Below are positions 53,937 to 63,649 of a stretch of 64,000 nt of DNA, piece after piece. Within the stretch, counting starts at the first letter, position 1. The number at the start of each line of letters is the position of its first letter. The notes under the pieces are model-generated. The model was not told where the DNA came from. It did not search any database and saw nothing but the letters and a program-made list of their open reading frames with translations. The DNA comes from Pedobacter namyangjuensis. Its GTDB lineage: Bacteria > Bacteroidota > Bacteroidia > Sphingobacteriales > Sphingobacteriaceae. A program made the translations under genes and the position numbers. The DNA lies in NCBI RefSeq assembly GCF_003313325.1, contig NZ_QMHQ01000002.1, forward strand, positions 434,001-498,000, given 5' to 3'.

Positions 53937-54959
53937 CTAGCGCCATCCCAGCCCAGGAGCAACATGTTCTAAAATTGAAGAAAGAACGTGAACGTTGTAG
54001 TCTACACCTAAAGTATTTGGTACCGTCAAAAGCAAGGTGTCGGCTTCCGCTATTGCCTCATCTTGCGCAAGCTCCTTTATCAGCTGATCGGGTTCCGCTG
54101 CATATCCCCTTCCAAATACAGCCCGTTGAGTTGGCTCTATGTAACCGAAACTATCGGCACCTTTGCTTTGCTGACCAAAATAATACCTATCCTGGTCGTT
54201 CATTAATGCAAAAATAGAACGACTTACCGATACTCTAGGTTCATGTTGGTGGCCTGCTCCTTTCCAAGCTTCTTTATACAATCTTATTTGTTCTGCCTGC
54301 TGAATATGAAAAGGCTTACGGCTTTCGTCAAACTTAAGGGTAGAACTTTGTAAGTGCATCCCGTTTTCAGCTGCCCAAACAGCGGTGGCATTAGAGGCTG
54401 CACCCCACCAGATTCTTTCTCTCAAACCGTTCGAATACGGTTCCAGACGAAGCAATCCAGGAGGGTTGGGAAACATTGGGTTTGGATTGGGTTCGGCAAA
54501 ACCTTTTCCATCTAAATGCTTCAAAAACTCTAAAGCTTTTTTACGGCCCATATCGGCATCCGTTTCGCCATCGCTGGGTGCGTAACCAAATTTTCGCCAG
54601 CCATCAACCACCTGCTCTGGCGACCCTCTGCTAATGCCCAATTGCAGTCGTCCTCCAGAAATCAAATCTGCAGCACCAGCGTCCTCTACCATGTACAATG
54701 GGTTTTCATAACGCATATCGATTACACCAGTGCCAATTTCAATGGTGTTTGTTTTGGCCCCAATTGCCGACAGTAAGGGAAAGGGCGAGGCAAGTTGCCT
54801 TGCAAAGTGATGAACCCGGAAATATGCGCCGTCCAAACCAATCTCCTCGGCAGCAACGGCTAGGTCAATAGATTGAAGCAAAGTATCGCCAGCAGTACGG
54901 GCTTGGTATGATGGATGATCGGACCAATGGCCGAAAGATAGAAATCCTATATTTTTCAT
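53937..54959 (-). CDS. LLM-class flavin-dependent oxidoreductase
   Basis: A 340-aa luciferase-like monooxygenase-fold protein starting at ATG 54959 (MKNIGFLSFGHW); an upstream in-frame ATG would add 10 residues. Features include YFRVHHFARQLASPFPLLSAI, GTGVIDMRYENPLYMVEDAG and LQLGISRGSPEQV. It uses FMN to oxidise a small organic substrate that is unknown. Stands alone. Confidence 0.87.
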   Translation of the reverse strand: MKNIGFLSFGHWSDHPSYQARTAGDTLLQSIDLAVAAEEIGLDGAYFRVHHFARQLASPFPLLSAIGAKTNTIEIGTGVIDMRYENPLYMVEDAGAADLISGGRLQLGISRGSPEQVVDGWRKFGYAPSDGETDADMGRKKALEFLKHLDGKGFAEPNPNPMFPNPPGLLRLEPYSNGLRERIWWGAASNATAVWAAENGMHLQSSTLKFDESRKPFHIQQAEQIRLYKEAWKGAGHQHEPRVSVSRSIFALMNDQDRYYFGQQSKGADSFGYIEPTQRAVFGRGYAAEPDQLIKELAQDEAIAEADTLLLTVPNTLGVDYNVHVLSSILEHVAPGLGWR

Positions 54960-55058
54960 TTCTTTACTATTTAATACGAAGTTAATCATCCTTAGTTAGC
55001 TGGCTGGTCACCTATGAGTCATAACAAAAGTTGATTTGCATCTATTAAAGTGATAAAA

Positions 55059-55832
55059 TTACTCGTCTCGAAGTACAATCCACACCGGACAATGATCGCT
55101 GGATTTCTTCCAGCCCCTTACATGCTTATCAATGCCTCCGGCGGATAACCGTTGTAGAACTGTTTGGTTAAGTAATAAATGATCTAAACGTAGGCCGGCG
55201 TCGCGATCAAAAGCATTTCGCAAATAATCGTAGAACGTGTAAATGCGCTCATCAGGATAAAGCTTTCTGATGGAGTCTGTAAAACCTTGTTTCAATAGTT
55301 TCTCATAAGCTTTCCTTATCTCTGGAAAAAAGAGCGCATTAGCTAAATATTTTTCCGGTTTGTACGTATCAAGTTCGGTAGGGATTACGTTAAAGTCGCC
55401 AACAAGGAGTACGGGCAAATCAAATGCAAGTAATTTTTTTGCATGGGAAGAGAATCTTTTAAACCAACTAAGTTTATAATCAAACTTTGGTCCGGGTGCC
55501 GGATTTCCATTTGGCATATAAATACAACCGATTACCATGCCAAATACAAATCCTTCAATGTAGCGGGATTGCTCATCTGCTGGGTCGCCATTCAATCCTC
55601 GTTTAGTTTCCTTTATTTCTTGTTTAGCTAAAATGGCAACTCCGTTCCAGCTTTTTTGACCTTGAAAAATAGAGTGATAGCCAGCCTTTAAAAGCGCAGA
55701 TTGAGGAAAGTCTTTGTCTTGACACTTAAGTTCCTGCAAACAAACTACATCAGGATTTGATTCCTTAAGCCAACGCAATAGCAGCGCAAGCCTACCATTA
55801 ATTCCGTTGATATTATAGCTAGCAATCTTCAC
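55059..55832 (-). CDS. xth: exodeoxyribonuclease III (AP endonuclease)
   Basis: A 257-aa EEP nuclease. MKIASYNINGINGRL, VVCLQELK (metal-binding Glu), LVGDFNVIP (Asp/Asn), LRLDHLLLN and SDHCPV (catalytic His) are all present in order. It removes abasic sites and 3' blocks in base-excision repair. Normal length for ExoIII. Confidence 0.93.
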   Translation of the reverse strand: MKIASYNINGINGRLALLLRWLKESNPDVVCLQELKCQDKDFPQSALLKAGYHSIFQGQKSWNGVAILAKQEIKETKRGLNGDPADEQSRYIEGFVFGMVIGCIYMPNGNPAPGPKFDYKLSWFKRFSSHAKKLLAFDLPVLLVGDFNVIPTELDTYKPEKYLANALFFPEIRKAYEKLLKQGFTDSIRKLYPDERIYTFYDYLRNAFDRDAGLRLDHLLLNQTVLQRLSAGGIDKHVRGWKKSSDHCPVWIVLRDE

Positions 55833-55890
55833 TGAATGTTAACCCCTAGGATGAAGTTTTGTTTACTAAAAAGTATACCAGCAGATTTAA

Positions 55891-55926
55891 AAAATTAAAA
55901 ATGTCCCGATTAATATCAGGACATTT
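55891..55926 (-). terminator. terminator of the aldo/keto reductase gene
   Basis: On the minus strand AAATGTCC pairs with GGACATTT (8 bp, 12-nt loop), then the RNA is U-rich (opposite 55890-55900). It lies about 150 nt after the reductase stop and upstream of xth. Confidence 0.65.
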
Positions 55927-56076
55927 CAAGCATTACTCAAAATCATTAGATATGTTAGCAATTTCTGCGTGGTCATTTTATGCCTACCTCATAACACGGT
56001 TAACCTAATCGTTTTGATAAACTCAAACAATAAGTAAATAAGGCTTACGGCCGGTTTATTGATGAACTAGGTATGA

Positions 56077-57204
56077 TTATCCCGGTGTTTCAGCCGATGA
56101 AGCGATAAGGTTTTCCCTTTTAAGTTCATCCCAAAATTGCTTTGGAATAGAAGCTTCGAAAGAATTTGCATTAGCTTTTGATTGCACTGCATTCCAAGCA
56201 CCTGGAATAACGCCAGAAACTACTTTTGGAGCTGCTGCAAACTGTAATGCCGCAGTACGAAGGTCTACATTATGCCTAGAAGCAATGTTCTTTAGCTTTT
56301 CAAGTTTTTCTCTGGAACCAGCCGGGAAGTCGCCACTGTAGTCGTAACGGTTTACTCCAGCTAAAAAACCGGCGTTAAGCGGTGCACCTACCACTACCGA
56401 AATTCCTCGGGCATCACATAACGGAAACAGTTTTTCAAGTGCATCTTCATGTTTGATCAAGGAATACTGCGTAGCAGAGAGAAAAATATCTGGATCTGCT
56501 TTTTCGATTGTTTTAATTGCTGGTTCCAGCGTATTAACACCCAGCCCCCAGCCTTTAATAAGCCCTTCCTCACGCATTTTAGTAAGTTCCGGCATTGCTC
56601 CCTTAAGGGCCACATCGAAATATTCCACCCATTTCTCTTTCATATCGCCGTTGTCTGGCGATAAGTCATGGATGAATACGATATCAAGGTACGGTAGCCC
56701 TAAACGCTGCAAACTATCTTCAACGCTTCTACGAACACCGGCCGCAGTATAATCATATTTATAGTTGAAATTGAGCTTACCTTTCCATATCCCTTGCTTC
56801 AGTACAAAATCCTTATCAGCAGTAAGCATTCTACCTACTTTTGTAGAGAGCGTATAATCTTCACGTTTCTGATTACGCAAGAAATGTCCAAAACGGCGCT
56901 CGCTTAAGCCGAGGCCATACCATGGAGAGGTATCGTAGAACCTCACTCCAGCTTGCCATGCGGCCTCAAGTGCCTCATAAACGTCCTTATCCGGATTTTC
57001 ATGAAATCCATTCCCAGCCGCCACCCCGCCAAAGCCTGAAAGTGTAAGTGGACGATAGCGCTGTTCTTTATTTGTTTTTTCTGCCATAATTAATTGATTA
57101 AACGTACTACCGATTGCCGGCATGGCGACCGAGGCCAATATTCCTGCCGATGCAATGGTTGATTGTGATAAAAATTTTCTCCTGTCCATATCGGTAGTTT
57201 TCAA
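56077..57204 (-). CDS. aldo/keto reductase with Tat signal
   Basis: A 375-aa protein with a twin-arginine signal MDRRKFLSQSTIASAGILAS (the start may be the ATG 15 bases downstream, 57189). The mature AKR barrel has FYDTSPWYGLGLSERRFG (catalytic Asp and Tyr), a Lys in LSTKVG and a His in VFIHDLSPD. Periplasmic AKRs are often annotated as sugar or L-fucose-type dehydrogenases; the substrate here is unknown. Confidence 0.88.
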   Translation of the reverse strand: MKTTDMDRRKFLSQSTIASAGILASVAMPAIGSTFNQLIMAEKTNKEQRYRPLTLSGFGGVAAGNGFHENPDKDVYEALEAAWQAGVRFYDTSPWYGLGLSERRFGHFLRNQKREDYTLSTKVGRMLTADKDFVLKQGIWKGKLNFNYKYDYTAAGVRRSVEDSLQRLGLPYLDIVFIHDLSPDNGDMKEKWVEYFDVALKGAMPELTKMREEGLIKGWGLGVNTLEPAIKTIEKADPDIFLSATQYSLIKHEDALEKLFPLCDARGISVVVGAPLNAGFLAGVNRYDYSGDFPAGSREKLEKLKNIASRHNVDLRTAALQFAAAPKVVSGVIPGAWNAVQSKANANSFEASIPKQFWDELKRENLIASSAETPG

Positions 57205-57498
57205 TGGATTTGTTTTGTTATATCATTCTTTAAGCAACTTTAATTTATCATTAATTGTCACAAACAAGACCTTAAAGTAATTTTCGGCATACGCATCGCT
57301 TTTGCGTACAGTTAAGTCATCTTCTTTAAGGTTCCTAAGCAACCTAGATAATCGTTATTAATAAAGTATATTGAAGCTGATTTTGTTTCGATTACGTCCA
57401 TTGATTTTTTTAAACTGAATGGCTAGTGTCGTCAAATGGAAATATGCTATCATCAATTTGCGCAAGATAAAGCCAGTTTGCAATACATTTAGCTGAGC

Positions 57499-57756
57499 TT
57501 AAAGCTTGCTGATTTTTATTCTGATTGGACCTTCTATAAAGTCTGTTGATACCGGAATGCCATTTTGGGTAATAATTACTTTCCCGAGCTTTTCGAGAGC
57601 TATTGCTACCTTACGTATTTGTTCCATATGCGAATGCCAATCATTTTGAAAAAGCATTCTGGCAATTTCAGATGGGCATACGCTTTTAAGCAATCCACGT
57701 TCTCGAGCAATCGCTAAGATCTTGTTAGATATGATTGTATTTGTAAACATACCCAC
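57499..57756 (-). CDS. DUF3253 family protein
   Basis: An 85-aa winged-helix-like protein with CPSEIARMLF, a Trp-containing ENDWHSHM-like turn and a C-terminal GPIRIKIS, typical of DUF3253. It may bind DNA or RNA but no function is established. Single gene. Confidence 0.8.
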   Translation of the reverse strand: MGMFTNTIISNKILAIARERGLLKSVCPSEIARMLFQNDWHSHMEQIRKVAIALEKLGKVIITQNGIPVSTDFIEGPIRIKISKL

Positions 57757-57861
57757 TGAACAAACTAAAAACGTAATTGATTTTAAATAGCTATTTCTAG
57801 CTAATCCTCGTATGCGTTCTCAAATTTGTATTGGGAAAGATTCAACTTACTTTTGTAAATT

Positions 57862-58560
57862 TCAGCAAATCAAAAGCAGCCTGTATTCACCGTGGTTTTC
57901 TATAGGTGCTCTGTGGATACAGGGTAAAACAACTTGCCCCGGATGGTCGACTGCTAATTTCCACAGACTACCTAATCCTAAATTATACGGATTTGCGCCG
58001 GGTTTTTGGAGATAGTGAAGATCAAAAAAGTTTTCGCTAAGAAAGTTTTCAAAGCCAATTTCCGCACCATCATAGAGTTGTTTTAGCTTAAGGCGAATTT
58101 CAGGATTCAGAATTTTCTGTTCGGCCTGATCATTTGGCAAAATATCACTTGTGGCACCATAATAAGTGCATAAAAAAGTAGCTGTTTCTACAGGCGAACG
58201 ATCTACGTGATAAGAATACACATCGGTTGAAATGAAATCCAAACCTGTATCACGTTCATAATTTTTAATTAAATTAAGTGATGGTGATGCACCTGCATCC
58301 GACAATAACCTTAAATCTTCTAGAATAATATTCCTTGCCAATTCACCATTATCAGTAAGGGACAAGTTTAGCAACTCATCAACCGAAATATTGGTAAGAT
58401 CATCTCTTAGTTCAAGTTTTGAAACAATTTCTCTGAAATCCCCTACCAGATTTCTTTGCCAACAAATCGCATTTACTGTTTGCAGAAATGGTGTATTTAT
58501 TAGTTCATGAAAGGTTGGAACCATACTCACCTGCGGGTTTTCACTAACTTGATTGTTCAT
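57862..58560 (-). CDS. DUF1826-like protein
   Basis: A 232-aa protein. HVDRSPVETATFLCTYYGATSDIL and the terminal CIHRAPIENHGEYRLLLIC resemble DUF1826, including its conserved H-x-D and H-R-x-P motifs. In proteobacteria such genes can lie in zinc-limitation regulons. No such neighbours are seen here, so the role is open. Confidence 0.65.
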   Translation of the reverse strand: MNNQVSENPQVSMVPTFHELINTPFLQTVNAICWQRNLVGDFREIVSKLELRDDLTNISVDELLNLSLTDNGELARNIILEDLRLLSDAGASPSLNLIKNYERDTGLDFISTDVYSYHVDRSPVETATFLCTYYGATSDILPNDQAEQKILNPEIRLKLKQLYDGAEIGFENFLSENFFDLHYLQKPGANPYNLGLGSLWKLAVDHPGQVVLPCIHRAPIENHGEYRLLLIC

Positions 58561-58640
58561 TTTTTAATCGGCAATTTATTATTTAATCTGCAATAGCTAA
58601 CGCTTATTTGAATGTTGAATTGGAAAATATTAATCCTTTG

Positions 58641-58673
58641 CAAAACTAAGACATAAACTGTACGATTCTCAAA
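58641..58673 (-). promoter_or_regulatory. candidate promoter of the DUF1826-like gene
   Basis: On the minus strand TTTG (58673-58670), 21 nt, TAGTTTTG (58648-58641). The -7 is exact; the spacer is slightly long. The leader would be about 75 nt. Confidence 0.4.
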
Positions 58674-58697
58674 TAATGCAGTCAGAAACAACTTAAA

Positions 58698-60446
58698 TTA
58701 ACTTTTAGGCAACCTGAATCCAAAAGTGCTTCCTTCGCCAACCGAACTTTCTACCCAAATTTCACCTCCCTCTGCCTCTATAAAATCTTTTGAAATGGCC
58801 AGACCTAAACCAGAACCAGATTTATTTTGTCCATCGGTAGGTACTTGAAAATAGCGATCAAAAAGACGCTTACAATACTTCTCCTCAATTCCCTTTCCAA
58901 AATCCTTAACCGAAAATTCGATTGAATTATCCTTAGAAAGGACGTTTATAAGCACTTTAGATTGTTCTGAACTGTAACGTAGCGCATTTGAGAGAAAATT
59001 AACCAGTACCCAAACCGTTTTCTGAACATCTACATTTATCTCAGGGAGGTTACTTTCAGATTTAAGTTCCAATTGGATCAATTTCTGCTCAGCTTGAAAA
59101 TTTACCGCATCAATTGCAAACTTTGCAATATGTTCCGGTTTAGCCATCGCAAAATTGAGTTTTAGATTACCACTTTCTACCTGAGAAAGATCTAACAGCT
59201 CGCTAGTTATTTTTAGCAACCTATCGCTATCTTCTTGTATATGCGTTAGCAGTTCCATTTGCTCATTGTTTACCGCCCCAATTCTATTGTCGGTTAACAA
59301 CTTCAAACTCATCTTAATAGAAGACAATGGCGTTTTTAGCTCGTGAGACACGGTGGCTATAAAATTGGTCTTTGCCTCGTCAAGCTCTTTAAACTGCGTA
59401 ATATTCTTAAGCACATATACTTTACCCGCCGACTTACTCGAGGTGGAGATGGGCTCAGCCTCATCGCTTTGGATATTCGGAATTACTATTTCTCTTGATT
59501 CCAACTCAAAATAGGATTCCCGCTCATCTGCAAATATTTTCAAGAGCTTGTTATCCTGATTAAGTTGAGTGACGCGTCTTAGCAAATCGTTCTTTTTCGC
59601 TAGTTCTTCTACATTCTGACCAATGGTTTCTTTCTCGTTAACTTCCAAAAGTTGAGCCGCCAATTTGTTAAGAAATAACACCTCTCCATTTTCATTAATA
59701 CCGATAATTGCATCCTGCATTTGAGCGATAATGGCTTCAATCCTTGATTTCTCGGACTTTAGTTTAGAAATATTACTATTTTCCCAGTCGTGCAACTTTT
59801 TTGCCATGCTGTTGAAAGATACAGCCAATTCAGAAAACTCATCGTTATTATTAAAATGAAGTTTGTGCAAATAGTTTCCGTTGCCTACCTGTTTTATTGC
59901 GCTACTGAATTCAGCCAAAGGGTTGGCGACAAAGCCAGGAAAGTTAAAGATAAACGTAAGCAGCACTACAAAACAGCAAGAGGCTGAAAGGGCAATAAAA
60001 GTCTCGGCACGAGAATATTCTTTATTAGCAGATTCATTTTTATTACTAATAGCTTTCATGTTCAGCTCTTCGATATCCCTAAGCGCATACCGTATTTCCC
60101 TTTCTAACTCTTTAGCAGTTGTGGACATTGCATTGTTAGTGAATTTACTGTAAGCAACTCCCAATCGTTCTACTGCCACTTTCTCTCCCGGTTCTGTAAT
60201 ATTTCGCTTTTCCAGATTAAGATTTTTTTCGAAAAGTTCTGCATTTTGCTTAGACAATGGTCGTTCTCCCTTATCGAGCGCCTCTCTCATTTGAGACACG
60301 AAACCTATAGATTCATAATTGTCTTTTAAAATAAACTTGGCCTTTGAGGATATAGAGTTGAGAAAAAAAAGTGCAATAAGTCCGAATGCAAGTATAATAA
60401 TAAATAAAAAGCCGAATCCTGCACGCAGTTTGGTTTTGATTTTCAT
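58698..60446 (-). CDS. sensor histidine kinase of the Kdp region
   Basis: A 582-aa kinase with TM helices at about 7-28 and 153-177 around a helical periplasmic sensor. A HAMP domain (about 178-232), a PAS domain (about 235-340), HisKA with H368 in VSHELKTP and an ATPase domain with SGSGLGLAI follow. It lies 40 bp after the short KdpD gene and is probably the kinase half of the potassium-sensing system. No KdpE-type regulator is in the window. Confidence 0.88.
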   Translation of the reverse strand: MKIKTKLRAGFGFLFIIILAFGLIALFFLNSISSKAKFILKDNYESIGFVSQMREALDKGERPLSKQNAELFEKNLNLEKRNITEPGEKVAVERLGVAYSKFTNNAMSTTAKELEREIRYALRDIEELNMKAISNKNESANKEYSRAETFIALSASCCFVVLLTFIFNFPGFVANPLAEFSSAIKQVGNGNYLHKLHFNNNDEFSELAVSFNSMAKKLHDWENSNISKLKSEKSRIEAIIAQMQDAIIGINENGEVLFLNKLAAQLLEVNEKETIGQNVEELAKKNDLLRRVTQLNQDNKLLKIFADERESYFELESREIVIPNIQSDEAEPISTSSKSAGKVYVLKNITQFKELDEAKTNFIATVSHELKTPLSSIKMSLKLLTDNRIGAVNNEQMELLTHIQEDSDRLLKITSELLDLSQVESGNLKLNFAMAKPEHIAKFAIDAVNFQAEQKLIQLELKSESNLPEINVDVQKTVWVLVNFLSNALRYSSEQSKVLINVLSKDNSIEFSVKDFGKGIEEKYCKRLFDRYFQVPTDGQNKSGSGLGLAISKDFIEAEGGEIWVESSVGEGSTFGFRLPKS

Positions 60447-60486
60447 GTCTTATATTTTAATTTCTAAAATTACCATTAATTTTATG

Positions 60487-61614
60487 CTAGGATAAAACTA
60501 CTATATCAACATCCCTAGTTGCCATACTACGGAGCAATTGGTTGAAGATAGCCGTTCGAAGAATAATCTGAAAAATATTGAGATGTGGTTTTCCGATACA
60601 GATCGTAGTAATATCTCGCTGGGCTACCATAGCTATAATTGCCTGCGGAATATGGTTATTGGTAACCTTTACAACTTCTGCTCCCAGCTCTGTTGCCAAC
60701 TTAAAGTGATTGATCAAATGGCGCTGCTTATCAAGCCGAATTTTATCCAAACGCTCTCTATCGCTCTGCACATAAAGAACAATCCACGGAGAGTGATAGT
60801 AAGAAGCCAACCTTGCCGTTTTTCTTATAACGATGCCTGCTGTTTGGGCATTTGATGAAATGCAGGCCAAGAACTTCTCGGAACGGAGTTTGATCGATCT
60901 GGGAATTTCAACGTGGATTTTACGCTCTATTTGATGTACTGCCTCTTTCAATGCCAATTCTCTTAGCTGAAGAATCTTATCGGGCTGGAAAAAATTTCCT
61001 AATGCTTGCGCTATCTTACTTTTATCGTATATCTTACCTTCCTTAAGTCTTGTAATTAGCTCGTCGGCTGTTAGGTCAATGTTTACAATCTCATCGGCTA
61101 TTTCCAATATCTTATCTGGAATTCGCTCGGTTATGGTGACGCCGGTTATCTGTTCTACTTCCTCGTTTATACTTTCTAAGTGTTGAATATTTACTGCCGA
61201 GACTACACTGATACCTGCCTCGAGAATATCAAACACATCCTGCCAGCGTTTCGAATTCTTACTTCCTTCTGCATTTGTATGCGCAAGCTCATCAACAATA
61301 ACAATCTCTGGGCGTCTATTTATAATGGCTTGCACATCCATCTCCTCTAAAAATTTACCGCGATAGAAAATATTTTTCCTGGAAATAATCGGAATCCCAT
61401 CTACAAGCATCTCGGTTTCAACTCGTTTATGTGTTTCCACATACCCAATACATATATCTAAACCACTGTTAAAAAGTGCATGCGCTTCCTGGAGCATACG
61501 GTAAGTTTTGCCAACGCCTGGGCTCATGCCTAGGTATATCTTTAGCTTTCCTCGTCTTGATTTTTTTACAAGGTCTAGAAACCTACCGACCGATTCTTCT
61601 CTATTCTCTTCCAT
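60487..61614 (-). CDS. kdpD: short-form KdpD (sensor domain and Usp domain, no kinase)
   Basis: A 375-aa protein. The KdpD N-terminal domain (about 15-225) has Walker A LGMSPGVGKT, GYVETHKR, VDELAHTNAEGSKNSKRWQD and AVNIQHLES. A Usp-like domain follows (about 245-375, ending VDIVVLS). The four TM helices and the histidine-kinase part of E. coli KdpD are absent. Short KdpDs occur with Kdp operons in several phyla. It probably hands its signal to the kinase encoded downstream. Confidence 0.92.
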   Translation of the reverse strand: MEENREESVGRFLDLVKKSRRGKLKIYLGMSPGVGKTYRMLQEAHALFNSGLDICIGYVETHKRVETEMLVDGIPIISRKNIFYRGKFLEEMDVQAIINRRPEIVIVDELAHTNAEGSKNSKRWQDVFDILEAGISVVSAVNIQHLESINEEVEQITGVTITERIPDKILEIADEIVNIDLTADELITRLKEGKIYDKSKIAQALGNFFQPDKILQLRELALKEAVHQIERKIHVEIPRSIKLRSEKFLACISSNAQTAGIVIRKTARLASYYHSPWIVLYVQSDRERLDKIRLDKQRHLINHFKLATELGAEVVKVTNNHIPQAIIAMVAQRDITTICIGKPHLNIFQIILRTAIFNQLLRSMATRDVDIVVLS

Positions 61615-61874
61615 GAGTTTACATTAACTATTGCATAAAAATCGTTCTATTTTATAATACTAAGCCCAAGGATCAATAAAACAACAAGAACAAACAAAAT
61701 GAGCTTCAATATTTTTTACGGCTTTTCGAGATCGGTATCACCTTATAAATTTGAAACGTTTTTTTACAAAAACAACGAGCCAGATGCAATCGTTAAAGGC
61801 ACTAAGCTAATCACAATTACACGATTAATTTAAGTTTAGTAAAGACACTATTTATTTTATTAGCAACCACAAAT

Positions 61875-62945
61875 TTAGAAGGATACCGCAATGCTCGCAG
61901 TAATTGATGCATTATGGTTAACCAATCCCAAATCTCTTGTAAAAATCCTGTCTTTGCTGTCGTAAACCTTACCCTCTAACCTAACTACTGCATTACTAAT
62001 GGGCGCATAGTCTATGTTTAGCGAGTAACCCGTGGTACGGAAACCTTTGTCGGTTCCGGTGTTGATAAGCATACCGTCGGGGTCCTTATAATATTCAGCT
62101 CTTGCTGCAACGGCAAATTTTGGGTCTAACTTATACTGTGCAATAAGCACTGGAGATATGATCTCGCTTTTTTCGGACTGTCCTTTCACCTTTTGTTGCG
62201 TGGCGTAATCAAATCCAGCCGTAAGCCCAAACTGATCTGTTAACTGTGCAATTGCATAAAAATTATGATAAAATCTGGCTACTGCTACTGCATTTTCACC
62301 TTCTTTACCTAAATAATTACTATAGTTTAACGTCAGTTTTCCAGTAGGTTTATAACTCAGTTGCATTCCTCCAGCAGGTTTGCTGTTGCCATTAGTTCTA
62401 TTAATCTTTTGCCAACCGTTTAGGTAAAGTAAGGTTGCTGTAAATTCTCCGTCTGCAGACGCATAGCTAATTTTGGCACCAGATTCATAGTAGGGCGTAT
62501 TTTCAGAAGATATATTTCTTGTAAGTACCCAGCAATCTTTTGAGATTGCACTCTCGAAACCGATGTGAGACGAAAAGATGCCTGCATCAACCCATATGTT
62601 TTGTGTTTCACTTAGCCTTAGCCCAGCATTTGCCTCAAAAATATTTTTCAAAACACCAGGTTCGGCAGCCAAGTTTGCATTAGTATAGGTACCTGCCATA
62701 AGTGCCACATTTGCCCGTACCCCGCCACTATCGTAGGCAGCTTTGATAAATCCAAGGTTCAAGTTAACCTCGTTATGTCTGTTGTGCGAATAGACAAAGC
62801 TTGGGCGATTGTTATCCAAGGGCTTGTTAAAATCATATCCGTAGTAAGTTTCCAGATACCCGCTAACTTTAATTTTTGCAGTTTCCTGTGCATAAGTAAA
62901 TATCGAAACGGCAATAGCTATCGCCGTAAATATTATTTTTTTCAT
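61875..62945 (-). CDS. outer-membrane beta-barrel porin
   Basis: A 356-aa protein with a signal peptide (about 1-19, FTYA-Q) and alternating beta-strand pattern throughout, ending in VSF as outer-membrane barrels do. It resembles the Bacteroidota OmpL/phosphate-selective-porin-like group. Between kdpC and kdpD in the same orientation, so it may be induced at low potassium and admit K+ through the outer membrane. That role is inferred. Confidence 0.8.
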   Translation of the reverse strand: MKKIIFTAIAIAVSIFTYAQETAKIKVSGYLETYYGYDFNKPLDNNRPSFVYSHNRHNEVNLNLGFIKAAYDSGGVRANVALMAGTYTNANLAAEPGVLKNIFEANAGLRLSETQNIWVDAGIFSSHIGFESAISKDCWVLTRNISSENTPYYESGAKISYASADGEFTATLLYLNGWQKINRTNGNSKPAGGMQLSYKPTGKLTLNYSNYLGKEGENAVAVARFYHNFYAIAQLTDQFGLTAGFDYATQQKVKGQSEKSEIISPVLIAQYKLDPKFAVAARAEYYKDPDGMLINTGTDKGFRTTGYSLNIDYAPISNAVVRLEGKVYDSKDRIFTRDLGLVNHNASITASIAVSF

Positions 62946-63066
62946 AATGTTAATCTTCTTTTTATTATATATGGGATGTTTTAAAAATAGTTGTGGTGTG
63001 GCATTTTTATCGCTGGATTATGGCAGGCAACTGCATAGCAACCAAGCTCGACACGCAAGATCAATT

Positions 63067-63630
63067 TTAGTTAAGCTCGTCGAGGGCCAGGTTTAGTTTA
63101 AGTACATTTACAGAACTTGGTCCAAACAATCCCAAAATTGGTTTATTAGTATTTTTAACAACCAACTCGGCAACTTTGCGAACGTCAATTTTTCTTATGG
63201 TGGCTATTCTTTTAATTTGGATGATTGCACCCTGTTCAGAAATATTTGGATCAAGCCCACTACCAGATGCCGTTACCATATCAGCCGGAATATCTAACTT
63301 TTTGATGCCAGGATTATACTTCAATAAGGTGTCTATTCTGTCAGAAACCAATTTCAGGTAATCCTCGTTAGAAGGGCCTTTGTTTGAGCCTGCCGATCCT
63401 GCAGCATTGTAATCAACTGAAGAAGGTCGCCCCCAAAAATATTCAGGTTTTGTGAAGGACTGTCCGAGCAGTGCATAGCCAATTACTTTTCCGTTTCTTG
63501 TAATTTTTTCTCCACCTCCATTTCCGCTGCTCATCTTTCCTGCCAAGGCAATGCTCAATGGATATAATATGCATAAAAGCACCATTAGAACTAATGTTAG
63601 ACGTATTGATTGCGTGATATATTTTTTCAT
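63067..63630 (-). CDS. kdpC: potassium-transporting ATPase subunit KdpC
   Basis: A 187-aa protein with one N-terminal TM helix (about 8-30) and a periplasmic domain with FTKPEYFWGRPSSVDYNA and SGSGLDPNIS, the KdpC signatures. KdpC couples KdpA and KdpB in the high-affinity K+ uptake pump. It follows kdpB by 19 bp. Confidence 0.95.
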   Translation of the reverse strand: MKKYITQSIRLTLVLMVLLCILYPLSIALAGKMSSGNGGGEKITRNGKVIGYALLGQSFTKPEYFWGRPSSVDYNAAGSAGSNKGPSNEDYLKLVSDRIDTLLKYNPGIKKLDIPADMVTASGSGLDPNISEQGAIIQIKRIATIRKIDVRKVAELVVKNTNKPILGLFGPSSVNVLKLNLALDELN

Positions 63631-63649
63631 TTTTTTTAAATTTTACAGC

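Noticed and set aside
61699..61833. 44-codon frame on the plus strand between kdpD and the porin
   Set aside because: It runs against the orientation of the whole Kdp operon, has no promoter or clear ribosome site, and the product has no recognisable feature.
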